From contig CANJZE010000018.1 of assembly GCA_947479455.1 (NCBI GenBank), forward strand, positions 32,915-96,914: a DNA stretch of 64,000 bases, in the 5' to 3' direction. A program made the translations under genes and the position numbers. Source of the stretch: Bacteroidota bacterium. GTDB taxonomy: Bacteria > Bacteroidota > Bacteroidia > Chitinophagales > LD1. Below the pieces are notes generated by a model. It saw only the letters and a program-made list of their open reading frames with translations, was not told where the DNA came from and made no database searches. Shown here piece after piece: positions 56,968 to 64,000 of this stretch (positions are counted from its first letter, which is position 1; each line of letters opens with the position of its first letter).

Positions 56968-59900
56968 TTAGTTAGGCTTTGCCAATTGGAAGGCAACCGT
57001 TCTATTTTGTTTCTGTAAATTTTCGGGGCAATTTTGATTTACACAACCATTGCGACTATTGTTACTGCCGAAGTAGATTGAATTTATTTTGTCAATGGCT
57101 ATCCCGTTATCAATTAAGAAACGAAGAACCGCATCTGATCTTTTAAGCGAAACCTGTTTTGCATTGGTTTCATCGGCCGATGCAATTGAATAAATACGAA
57201 TATTCAAATCTGGTTGTTGTTGCATTTCAAGTACTGCTTTTTTCAACTCCGCTTTCATCTCTGGAGTTAAATCGTAGCTGTTTTTTTCAAAACCAACAGC
57301 AGGAAGTTCTGCCGAAATAATATTATCCTTAATTGCTTCTTTAATATTTAAAGAGTTTTCAACCAATGCACTGTTTGTTAACGGCTGATTGGTTGAAGCA
57401 ATAGGTTCAATCACTTTTTTATCTTCAGTAACGCTTACCTTTTCCTCCTCCGTTTTTTGGTGTGCGGCATTTTCTGCATTTTTTCTGTCAGCTTCTATTT
57501 TCGCTTGTTCTGCATCTTTTATTTTTTGGATAACCGCTTCTTCTGCTCTTCGTTTGGCTTCCTCGGCTGCTGCTTTTTGTTTTGCTGCCGCTATTTCTCT
57601 TTCTATTTTTTCGCGCTCACCGGCAATTTTAGCTAGTGAATCTTCCATCGATTTTTTTGTGCGTAATCGTTCTTCCTCTTCCAATCTTCGTGTAGCCTCG
57701 TTTTCGATTGAAACTCTAAGCATAGCTTCTTCTTTTGCTTTGGCTTCAGTTGCTAGTTTTGCTTCGAGTTGGTTTCTTTCTTTTTCAGCTGTTACACGCG
57801 CTATAGAATCTTCGTCAGCTTTCTTTTTTGCAGCAGCTAATTCTTGTGCTCGTTGTTGTAATTGAGCGTTCACACGAGTTATAGAATCTACAAGTGATTT
57901 GCGTTCAGCTAACTGTTTTTCTTTTTTAATAGAATCCTCAACCGCTTTGCGTACGGCTTCTTGTTTTAATTTTTCGATTGCAACTTCCTTAGCTTTTTGC
58001 ACTTGCGCTGCTTTTAAGTTTGCTGCTGCTTCCATCTCCAACTTTTGTTTGGCAAGTGCTTCGGCTTTTGCATGAGCAATTGAATCAGCCGCAATTTGTG
58101 CACTGGCAGTCACCACTAATTTGTTCAACGAATCTTCCAGATGTTTTCTTTCTAGAATTTCCTTTGCTGCTTGTGCTTGTGCTGTTTTTACTTGTGTAAT
58201 GGAATCCTGTATTCGTTTTGCGCTTTCTGCCGATAACCATTTTTTGATTGAATCTTGCTCGTGTTTTTGTATCAAAGCCACTTTTGCTTGTGTAATACTA
58301 TCCTTAACAAAGAGAGCACGTGCAATTTTTTTAAGTGAATCTTCTGAAGCTTTCTTGGATGCCAACTCTTTCGCTTTTCGCTGTTGGTCTGTTTTTACCT
58401 GCATAATAGAATCGGCAAGGTGCTCTGCGCGTATAGCGGCTTGTATTTTTTTCAACGAATCTTCCACTGCTTTTTTTGCAGCTACCTCTTTTGCTATACG
58501 TGCTTGTTCTGCTTTTACTTGAATTAAAGAGTCAGCAATATGTTCTGCTCTGACAGCGGCCTCCGCTTTTTTTATAGAATCTTCAAAAAGTTTCCGAAGT
58601 GCTGATTCTTTAGCCAGGCGTATTTGTTCAACCTTTGCACGTGCCGTAGAATCTGCTACAAATTTTTTACGCTCTTCAATTTTAGATGCAGAAAGTGTTC
58701 CTCCCCAGGCAGCTAATGCAGAATCTAAAAGGTCAATAGAATTTAAGCGGGTTGTTTTTGACTTTGCCAAAGCTATAGAATCATTTCGTGTTTTGATTTT
58801 TGCTTCAGCTTGTGATTTTGCGTATGAAATAGAATCGCTTACAAATTTTACTCGTGCAAGTATATTCGCCTTCTTTATCGAATCGTCAAAAGTTTTTTTA
58901 GCAGCAAGTTCTTTTGCCTTGCGTTGCTGTTCGGCTTTTACCTGCGTTATTGAATCCTGAATCAACTTCGCTTTTTCAGCTGCTAAAATTTTCTTGATAG
59001 AATCCTGCTCGTGTTTTTTTGCAAAAAGTTCTTTTGCTTTTGCAACACTGTCCTGAACAAAAATTGCACGGGCAACTTTCTTGAGCGAATCTTCTGTAGC
59101 TTTCTTGGCCGCGAGTTCTTTTGCCTTGCGTTGCTGTTCGGCTTTTACCTGCGTTATTGAATCCTGAGTTAACTTCGCTTTTTGTGCCACAACAACTTTC
59201 TTCAACGAATCTTCCACCGCTTTATGCAAAGCAATTTCCTTCGCTGCTTTTTCCTGTTCAGCCTTTGCTTTAAAAACTGAATCCTGAATAGATTTTAAAT
59301 GCACCGCCAACGCCACTCTTTTCAAGGAGTCTTCTGCTTGTTTTTTCGAGGCCGCTTCTTTGATGGCTAACTCTTTTTCGGCTCTGGTTTTCGCTATTGC
59401 CTGTTGCTTCGCTTTTTCAATAGCTACGGAATCATCTTTTAAATTTTGTCTTTGCGCTGCCATTTGCATCAGCCTTACTTCGTTTTCATCCTTTACTCTT
59501 AATAACGAGTCTTCATAGGCTAGTTGCTTCATGGCAAATTCTTCAGCAACGCGTTTCAGTTGTTCCTGATCTTTTTGCTTTTTTATTTGTGCTTCAATTT
59601 CTAACGATTTTCTTTCCGCTTGCTGTTGTAATTTTTTTATTTCCTCCTCGTTTTCAAAAATGGTATCTATTGCAAGTTTTTTGGTTGGTTCATCTTTTAT
59701 GACCACCACTTCTAAATTGGGGTCAGTTTTTTCTTTCTTCTTGTTTCCGCCTGTGGCAATCGAAATTCCAGCTCCACCTTTCTTACGGTCTTCTTCTTTT
59801 TTCTTCATCTCCTCTAACTGCTTTTTCGTTTCCTCTAATTCGCGTTCAAGTTTTGCAACCGTTTCATCCTTTTCTTTTTTCTGTTTTTCTTCTACAACAA

Positions 59901-60630
59901 ACGGTTGTTTTACTTCCGATGAAGAATTAATTGGAACTACTTTGGTATCATTTGATGCAGTAGTAGTTTGTTTTTGTGCTGCAGGATATTTTTCGTTAAA
60001 CGAAATAGGGTCAACATATTGCACGGCATCGAGATAAACATCGAGTTTGTAATCGAGCGGCTGATTGAAACCAATGGTAGAGAGATAAAAACTTGTATCC
60101 TTAAACTGGTTGTAAATTCCTACTGAACGTTTATCTACATAAACCTTGTAATTGGTTTCGTATTCAAGTTTGAAATTGTAAAGCCCATCAATGCCGGTAA
60201 TGATACGGTCTTCTTTTTTCGTCATCACATTTTTTAAAACAACCGCAGCTTCTTTAATCGGAAAATTTTCTTCGCGGCTTTTCAGCATACCCATCAAGCG
60301 CATGCCATCTTTCTTTAAGCGCACGCTGATGTATTCAGGAAAAAGTTTTCCTGCTTTATCGGTTTTTATGGTAAACGTAGTATCGGTATATCCCGAGTAT
60401 GAAATTTTTACCCTGTAAGTCTGATTCTTGTTGACGTTAAATTTGTAACCGCCATCGAAATATGTTTTGTAGATACCAAAAGGTTTGTCGCCTTCGATTA
60501 CCTCAACTTTTGCCTGAAAAATAGGAGAGGAAAGGCTATCGGTTTTTTTTACCACGCCATAAAAACTTTGCGCACTCAATTGAGCGCAAACGAAAACCAA
60601 AGCCGATAAGAAAATCAGTTTACCTTTCAC
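56968..60630 (-). CDS. Giant repetitive coiled-coil protein with C-terminal OmpA domain
   Basis: The 1220-residue protein has a signal peptide (LIFLSALVFVCAQLSAQ), two CarboxypepD_reg-like beta domains (about 22-110 and 115-215; FYGVVKKTDSLSSPIFQAKV, then MLKSREENFPIKEAAVVLKN), a very long Lys/Ala/Glu coil (about 240-1090) and an OmpA/MotB C-terminal domain (VGFEKNSYDLTPEMKAEL, LKRSDAVLRFLIDNGI). The coil is punctuated by DS[ILV] every 16 and 24 residues. It probably spans the periplasm or builds a surface-to-wall tether. Start codon is GTG, fixed by the signal peptide. Probably monocistronic. Confidence 0.85.
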   Translation of the reverse strand: MKGKLIFLSALVFVCAQLSAQSFYGVVKKTDSLSSPIFQAKVEVIEGDKPFGIYKTYFDGGYKFNVNKNQTYRVKISYSGYTDTTFTIKTDKAGKLFPEYISVRLKKDGMRLMGMLKSREENFPIKEAAVVLKNVMTKKEDRIITGIDGLYNFKLEYETNYKVYVDKRSVGIYNQFKDTSFYLSTIGFNQPLDYKLDVYLDAVQYVDPISFNEKYPAAQKQTTTASNDTKVVPINSSSEVKQPFVVEEKQKKEKDETVAKLERELEETKKQLEEMKKKEEDRKKGGAGISIATGGNKKKEKTDPNLEVVVIKDEPTKKLAIDTIFENEEEIKKLQQQAERKSLEIEAQIKKQKDQEQLKRVAEEFAMKQLAYEDSLLRVKDENEVRLMQMAAQRQNLKDDSVAIEKAKQQAIAKTRAEKELAIKEAASKKQAEDSLKRVALAVHLKSIQDSVFKAKAEQEKAAKEIALHKAVEDSLKKVVVAQKAKLTQDSITQVKAEQQRKAKELAAKKATEDSLKKVARAIFVQDSVAKAKELFAKKHEQDSIKKILAAEKAKLIQDSITQVKAEQQRKAKELAAKKTFDDSIKKANILARVKFVSDSISYAKSQAEAKIKTRNDSIALAKSKTTRLNSIDLLDSALAAWGGTLSASKIEERKKFVADSTARAKVEQIRLAKESALRKLFEDSIKKAEAAVRAEHIADSLIQVKAEQARIAKEVAAKKAVEDSLKKIQAAIRAEHLADSIMQVKTDQQRKAKELASKKASEDSLKKIARALFVKDSITQAKVALIQKHEQDSIKKWLSAESAKRIQDSITQVKTAQAQAAKEILERKHLEDSLNKLVVTASAQIAADSIAHAKAEALAKQKLEMEAAANLKAAQVQKAKEVAIEKLKQEAVRKAVEDSIKKEKQLAERKSLVDSITRVNAQLQQRAQELAAAKKKADEDSIARVTAEKERNQLEAKLATEAKAKEEAMLRVSIENEATRRLEEEERLRTKKSMEDSLAKIAGEREKIEREIAAAKQKAAAEEAKRRAEEAVIQKIKDAEQAKIEADRKNAENAAHQKTEEEKVSVTEDKKVIEPIASTNQPLTNSALVENSLNIKEAIKDNIISAELPAVGFEKNSYDLTPEMKAELKKAVLEMQQQPDLNIRIYSIASADETNAKQVSLKRSDAVLRFLIDNGIAIDKINSIYFGSNNSRNGCVNQNCPENLQKQNRTVAFQLAKPN
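57800..59400 (-). repeat. DS[ILV]-punctuated 40-residue protein repeat and matching DNA repeats
   Basis: Units begin at DS[ILV] and alternate 16 and 24 residues (for example DSLKKVVVAQKAKLTQ followed by DSITQVKAEQQRKAKELAAK...). A 69-residue super-unit (13+16+16+24) occurs twice. DNA copies are near identical: 58907-58960 and 59114-59167 are the same 54 bases, 207 bases apart. Confidence 0.85.
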
Positions 60631-60655
60631 TGGTGGTGGTTATGATAACTGGAGG

Positions 60656-63532
60656 TTAATTGGATTCTCGGTTCAACTTTTCCTTCAGGTAATATGCAGT
60701 ATACGAAGATTTTTCAGAAAGGATACCTTCAGGTTCACCTTGGTAAACCAAATTACCACCTTCATCACCGCCTTCGGGACCCAAATCTATTAACCAATCG
60801 GCACATTTTATTACATCCATGTTGTGCTCAATAACAATTACTGAATGTCCTGCTTCAATCAACTGATTGAAACTTGAAATCAGTTTATTGATGTCGTGAA
60901 AATGCAAGCCCGTTGTTGGTTCGTCAAAAATGAACAGGATTGGATTTGGCGCTTCGCCCTTACTTAAAAACGAAGCAAGCTTCACACGCTGTGCTTCGCC
61001 TCCGCTTAAAGTTGAACTCGACTGACCGAGTTTTACATAACCCAAACCAACTTTTTGCAAAGGCAGAAGTTTAGTAGTGATGGCTTCATCGCCTGCAAAA
61101 AACTCGAGCGATTCATCAACACTCAATTCCAAAACTTCATAAATGTTTTTTCCCTTGAACTGCACTTCCAAAACTTCTTCTTTGAATTTTTTTCCGTTGC
61201 AGGATTCACATTTCAAATGCACATCGGCAAGAAACTGCATCTCTACTACTACTTCGCCTTCACCTTTGCAGGTTTCGCATCTGCCTCCTTCTACGTTGAA
61301 CGAAAAGTCTTTCGGCAGGTAACCACGAATTTTTGACAACTGCATACGCGCATACAATTCACGAATGCCGTCATATGCTTTCACATACGTAACAGGATTT
61401 GAACGCGAACTTCTTCCCAATGGATTTTGGTCAATCATTTCTACCGAAGTAATTCTTCGCATATCGCCTTTCATTTCGCGAAATGTTCCGGGTTTTTCTC
61501 CCGCGCCATCAAACATGCGCATCATAGCAGGGTAAAGAATTTTCTTTACCAAAGTTGTTTTGCCCGAACCGCTTACACCACTCACCACTGTCAATGCGCC
61601 CAATGGAAATTTCACATCCACGTTTTTGAGATTGTGCTGCGATGCTCCAATAATTTCTATCCAGTTCGATGGCTTTCTTCTTTTACGGCTGTAAGGAATT
61701 TCCAAAACACCATTCAAATATTTTGCCGTAAGCGTTTTTGATTTCAGCAATTCTTTCGTGCCGCCATTGAACATTACTTCACCTCCAAAAATTCCGGCTT
61801 CAGGTCCCATGTCAACAATGTGGTCACTCGCTTTCATAATATCTTCATCGTGCTCAACAATCACCACCGTGTTTCCTAAGTCACGAAGATTTTTCAAAAC
61901 TTTTATCAATCGTTCTGTATCGCGTTGGTGCAAACCAATACTCGGTTCATCTAAAATATAAAGCGAAGAAGTAAGATTACTTCCTATAGAGCGCGTGAGA
62001 TTGATGCGCTGAGTTTCGCCACCAGAAAGCGAATTCGATAAGCGATTAAGCGACAAATAACCTAAGCCCACATCCATCATGGTTTGCAAACGCGAATTTA
62101 CTTCGAGCAAAATCCGCTTGCCAATTTCTGCTTCGCCCTGAGAAAGTTTTATGTTTTTGAAAAACGAATGAAGTTCTTTGATAGGTAGTAACATCAATTC
62201 AGCAATATGCTTGTCCTGAATTTTTACATACTGCGAATCCTTTCGAATGCGCGAACCTTTACAATCGGGACAAGTTGTTTTTCCGCGAAAGCGCGAAAGC
62301 ATTACACGGTATTGAATTTTGTAACTCTGTTCTTCAATGTGTTTGAAAAAATCGTGAAGCCCACGAAAATATTTGTTGCCGTCCCACAGCAATTGCTTGT
62401 CCTTTTCATCCAAATCTTTATACGCACGGTGAATCGGAAAATCAAACATCACTCCTTTCTTAATTAACGGTTCCGCCCATTCACTCATTTTCTCTCCTTT
62501 CCATGGAGCAACTACTCCTTCATAAACCGAAAGTTCTTTATCAGGAAAAATTAAATCTTCATCCAAACCCATTACCGTTCCAAAACCTTCGCAGGTTTTG
62601 CAGGCACCATAAGGATTATTGAAATTGAAGAAATGAGGATTAGGTTCTTCAAAAGAAATTCCATCGGCTTCAAACTTGTTTGAGAAAACAACCTCAGCCC
62701 CCTGACCCCCGAAGGGGGAACCGCCACCCAAATCCGTATTTGTATTTTTGTCTTTAAAGCCTCCTTCGGGGGTTTGGGGGCTGTATTGGATAGTGCATTG
62801 CCCGTGCCCTTCGCCAAAAGAAGTTTGAACCGAATCTGCTGCGCGAGATTTCAAATCCTCATCGTTGTGTTTCACCACTAATCTGTCTACTAATACTTTG
62901 ATTGAAGTTTGCTTCTTCTTTAACGCCTCTTTGTTTTCGAGCAGCTCTTCAATCTTCGCTACTTCTTCACCAAATTTTATTCTGGTAAATCCTTTTTGCA
63001 AAAGCAATTTCAAATCATCGGCAAAACTCTTCTCCACTTTGCTTTCAAAATAGATGAACACCTTATCGCCTTCATTCAACTTAAAAATAAAATCTACTAC
63101 ATCCATTACTTCGTTCTTAGTAACTAGTTCTCCTGTTTTTGGCGAATAGGTTTTTCCGATTCGTGCGAACAAAAGCCTTAGGTAATCGTATAGTTCTGTA
63201 AGCGAGCCAACGGTGGAGCGTGTTGTTCTTGTAGATACTTTCTGTTCTATCGAAATGGCAGGACACAATCCTTTGATATAATCTACATCGGGTTTGTCCA
63301 TGCGGGTGAGAAACTGACGGGCATAAGAAGAAAGCGATTCAACGTATCTTCTTTGACCTTCGGCAAATAAAGTATCAATGGTGAGCGATGATTTGCCCGA
63401 GCCGGAAACACCGGTAATGACAATGAATTTGTTCTTCGGAAGTTCAACATCCACGTTCTTCAAGTTGTGAACGCGGGCGCCTTTGATAAAGATTTTTTTT
63501 TCGCTGATTGAAAATTTATTTGGAGATTTCAA
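60656..63532 (-). CDS. uvrA: Excinuclease ABC subunit A (with in-frame insert)
   Basis: UvrA is the damage-sensing ATPase of nucleotide excision repair. The 958-residue protein has two ABC modules: Walker A VITGVSGSGKSSL and VVSGVSGSGKTTL, signature LSGGETQRI and LSGGEAQRV, zinc fingers CPDCKG and CETCKGEGEVVVEMQF...CESCNGKKF. The start is TTG at 63532; no ATG precedes the first Walker motif usefully. Residues about 250-280 (SPQTPEGGFKDKN..., GGGSPFGGQ) are an extra loop encoded by a palindromic repeat, before the conserved FSNKFEADGISFEEP. Confidence 0.95.
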   Translation of the reverse strand: MKSPNKFSISEKKIFIKGARVHNLKNVDVELPKNKFIVITGVSGSGKSSLTIDTLFAEGQRRYVESLSSYARQFLTRMDKPDVDYIKGLCPAISIEQKVSTRTTRSTVGSLTELYDYLRLLFARIGKTYSPKTGELVTKNEVMDVVDFIFKLNEGDKVFIYFESKVEKSFADDLKLLLQKGFTRIKFGEEVAKIEELLENKEALKKKQTSIKVLVDRLVVKHNDEDLKSRAADSVQTSFGEGHGQCTIQYSPQTPEGGFKDKNTNTDLGGGSPFGGQGAEVVFSNKFEADGISFEEPNPHFFNFNNPYGACKTCEGFGTVMGLDEDLIFPDKELSVYEGVVAPWKGEKMSEWAEPLIKKGVMFDFPIHRAYKDLDEKDKQLLWDGNKYFRGLHDFFKHIEEQSYKIQYRVMLSRFRGKTTCPDCKGSRIRKDSQYVKIQDKHIAELMLLPIKELHSFFKNIKLSQGEAEIGKRILLEVNSRLQTMMDVGLGYLSLNRLSNSLSGGETQRINLTRSIGSNLTSSLYILDEPSIGLHQRDTERLIKVLKNLRDLGNTVVIVEHDEDIMKASDHIVDMGPEAGIFGGEVMFNGGTKELLKSKTLTAKYLNGVLEIPYSRKRRKPSNWIEIIGASQHNLKNVDVKFPLGALTVVSGVSGSGKTTLVKKILYPAMMRMFDGAGEKPGTFREMKGDMRRITSVEMIDQNPLGRSSRSNPVTYVKAYDGIRELYARMQLSKIRGYLPKDFSFNVEGGRCETCKGEGEVVVEMQFLADVHLKCESCNGKKFKEEVLEVQFKGKNIYEVLELSVDESLEFFAGDEAITTKLLPLQKVGLGYVKLGQSSSTLSGGEAQRVKLASFLSKGEAPNPILFIFDEPTTGLHFHDINKLISSFNQLIEAGHSVIVIEHNMDVIKCADWLIDLGPEGGDEGGNLVYQGEPEGILSEKSSYTAYYLKEKLNRESN
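62695..62783. repeat. Palindromic GC-rich repeat inserted in the uvrA frame
   Basis: Arms at 62695-62718 (CAGCCCCCTGACCCCCGAAG...) and 62760-62783 are inverted copies with 21 of 24 bases matching, around a 41-base AT-richer centre. The arms are far richer in G+C than surrounding uvrA. The frame stays open through it. Similar CCCCC-GAAGG palindromes occur between genes in other Bacteroidota, by recollection. Confidence 0.85.
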
Positions 63533-63899
63533 GTTGGTAGTTTATATTCGGTTTACAATAATCAAAAAACAAGCTCTATAGCAATCTACTTCTACTTCAC
63601 TATTTCTAAGATTCGCAAAGGTAATTTTTAGGGCTTTTTATTCAATTAAAATTTAGATATCGATCCTTCCTCTACTCTCGGTTAAAACTGTTTTTGTGTG
63701 TTTGGCATAACGCTAAGCACAAACAACCTTATTTATCCGGCTATTGTTTTAATTATTTTTTTGCAACCACGATTTCAGCGTTTCAGATTTCAAAACAGAA
63801 TTCCAAACCCTTTCTGTCCAAAATCTAAAATCTAAAGTCTTAAATCTAATTCGCCTATCTAACATCTCTACGTTTTTATTCACTCTAAAACGTAACACC
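63533..63899. other. 367-base intergenic region before the sigma factor gene
   Basis: This divergent region between uvrA and the sigma factor gene contains no recognisable gene. It holds a seven-base tandem array at 63820-63847 and a weak hairpin around 63690-63726 (GTTTTTGTGT against ACAAACAAC). Promoters for both flanking genes must lie here, but no clear -33/-7 pair was identified. Confidence 0.5.
63820..63847. repeat. Heptanucleotide tandem repeat (AAAATCT x4, degenerate)
   Basis: Four seven-base units in register: AAAATCT, AAAATCT, AAAGTCT, TAAATCT. It lies in the presumed promoter region of the sigma factor gene, about 50 bases before its start. Confidence 0.75.
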
Positions 63900-64000
63900 A
63901 TGCGCACTCAAATCATGAGCGATCAGGAACTGGTTGACCAGTACCTTGCAGGCAACGAGCTTGCCCTTGAACGATTAATTATTCGTCACAAGGACAAAAT
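63900..64000 (+). CDS. ECF-type RNA polymerase sigma factor, N-terminal part
   Basis: The frame from ATG 63900 (or 63915) is cut by the window edge. The 33 visible residues, SDQELVDQYLAGNELALERL then IIRHKDK, match the start of the sigma-70 region 2 of ECF factors (helix with D-x-x-L-V-x-x-Y-x-x-G-N). Its target genes and any anti-sigma factor lie beyond the window. Confidence 0.8.
   Translation, partial: MRTQIMSDQELVDQYLAGNELALERLIIRHKDK

Noticed and set aside
57389..58522. Long plus-strand open frames opposite the coiled-coil gene
   Set aside because: They are Ser/Phe/Ala-rich mirror images of the Lys/Glu/Ala repeat codons, with no promoter or family match.
62572..62817. Possible frameshift in uvrA, suggested by a second open frame overlapping the unusual loop
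   Set aside because: The uvrA frame is continuous on both sides and all motifs downstream are in the same frame; the other frame is open mainly because of the GC-rich palindrome.

Overview
This 64 kb window looks like an ordinary stretch of chromosome from a member of the Bacteroidota, probably a Chitinophagales- or Sphingobacteriales-like lineage. Start codons lack Shine-Dalgarno sequences. Several genes are preceded by a TAnnTTTG-type -7 promoter box. Typical Bacteroidota families are present: DUF5606, DUF4476, OmpA proteins with calcium-binding type 3 repeats, CarboxypepD_reg-like domains, a large PurF-like amidotransferase, a bacterial GGGP synthase and many Sec-signal/lipobox proteins. 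Base composition is moderately AT-rich and even throughout. I found no rRNA, tRNA, CRISPR array, prophage or complete insertion sequence.

Layout. 1-6.7 kb (+): end of a thiolase, truA, asnS, a DEAD-box helicase, a GreA/B-like small protein, a retinol-saturase/phytoene-dehydrogenase-like flavoprotein, a TfoX-N protein and an NTF2-like protein. 6.8-10.1 kb (-): B12-dependent ribonucleotide reductase nrdJ. 10.4-14.7 kb (+): GGGP synthase, rsgA, DUF5606, oligopeptidase pepF. 14.7-19.3 kb (-): a peptide ABC importer (binding protein and two permeases) convergent with pepF, so peptide uptake and hydrolysis lie side by side. 19.4-24.4 kb: a TIGR01777 epimerase, small secreted proteins, rluF, a DUF218 lipoprotein and a GNAT enzyme. 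24.5-27.4 kb (+): an overlapping pair encoding a coiled-coil J-domain protein and a stand-alone HIRAN protein, then hutU. 27.4-31.7 kb: two membrane proteins, an acyl-CoA dehydrogenase, a fatty acid desaturase and dtd. 32.0-38.0 kb (-): an M16 peptidase, dnaX and arginase. 38.3-43.5 kb (+): glpK, tatC, a conserved unknown, rpiB, asnB. 43.5-45.2 kb (-): a subtilisin-like protease. 45.3-49.6 kb: a MITE-like element, a PurF-like enzyme and an OmpA outer-membrane protein. 49.7-52.4 kb (-): pdxH, a lipoprotein and an aldehyde dehydrogenase. 52.5-57.0 kb (+): an ethanolamine-type permease, a RelE-type toxin-antitoxin pair, nadE and an outer-membrane barrel protein. 57.0-63.5 kb (-): a 1220-residue repetitive coiled-coil OmpA protein and uvrA. 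The window ends inside an ECF sigma factor.

Most genes are housekeeping or general metabolism. The less ordinary signals are repeat-driven: an in-frame palindromic insert inside uvrA; seven-base tandem repeats inside dnaX and the epimerase gene and again in the intergenic DNA before the sigma factor; a foldback MITE before the PurF-like gene; and a long DS[ILV]-punctuated coiled coil with a 40-residue (16+24) period. The J-domain/HIRAN gene pair is the best candidate for an uncharacterised functional module. Several genes carry a promoter-like box only 4-8 bases before the start codon, which suggests leaderless transcripts.
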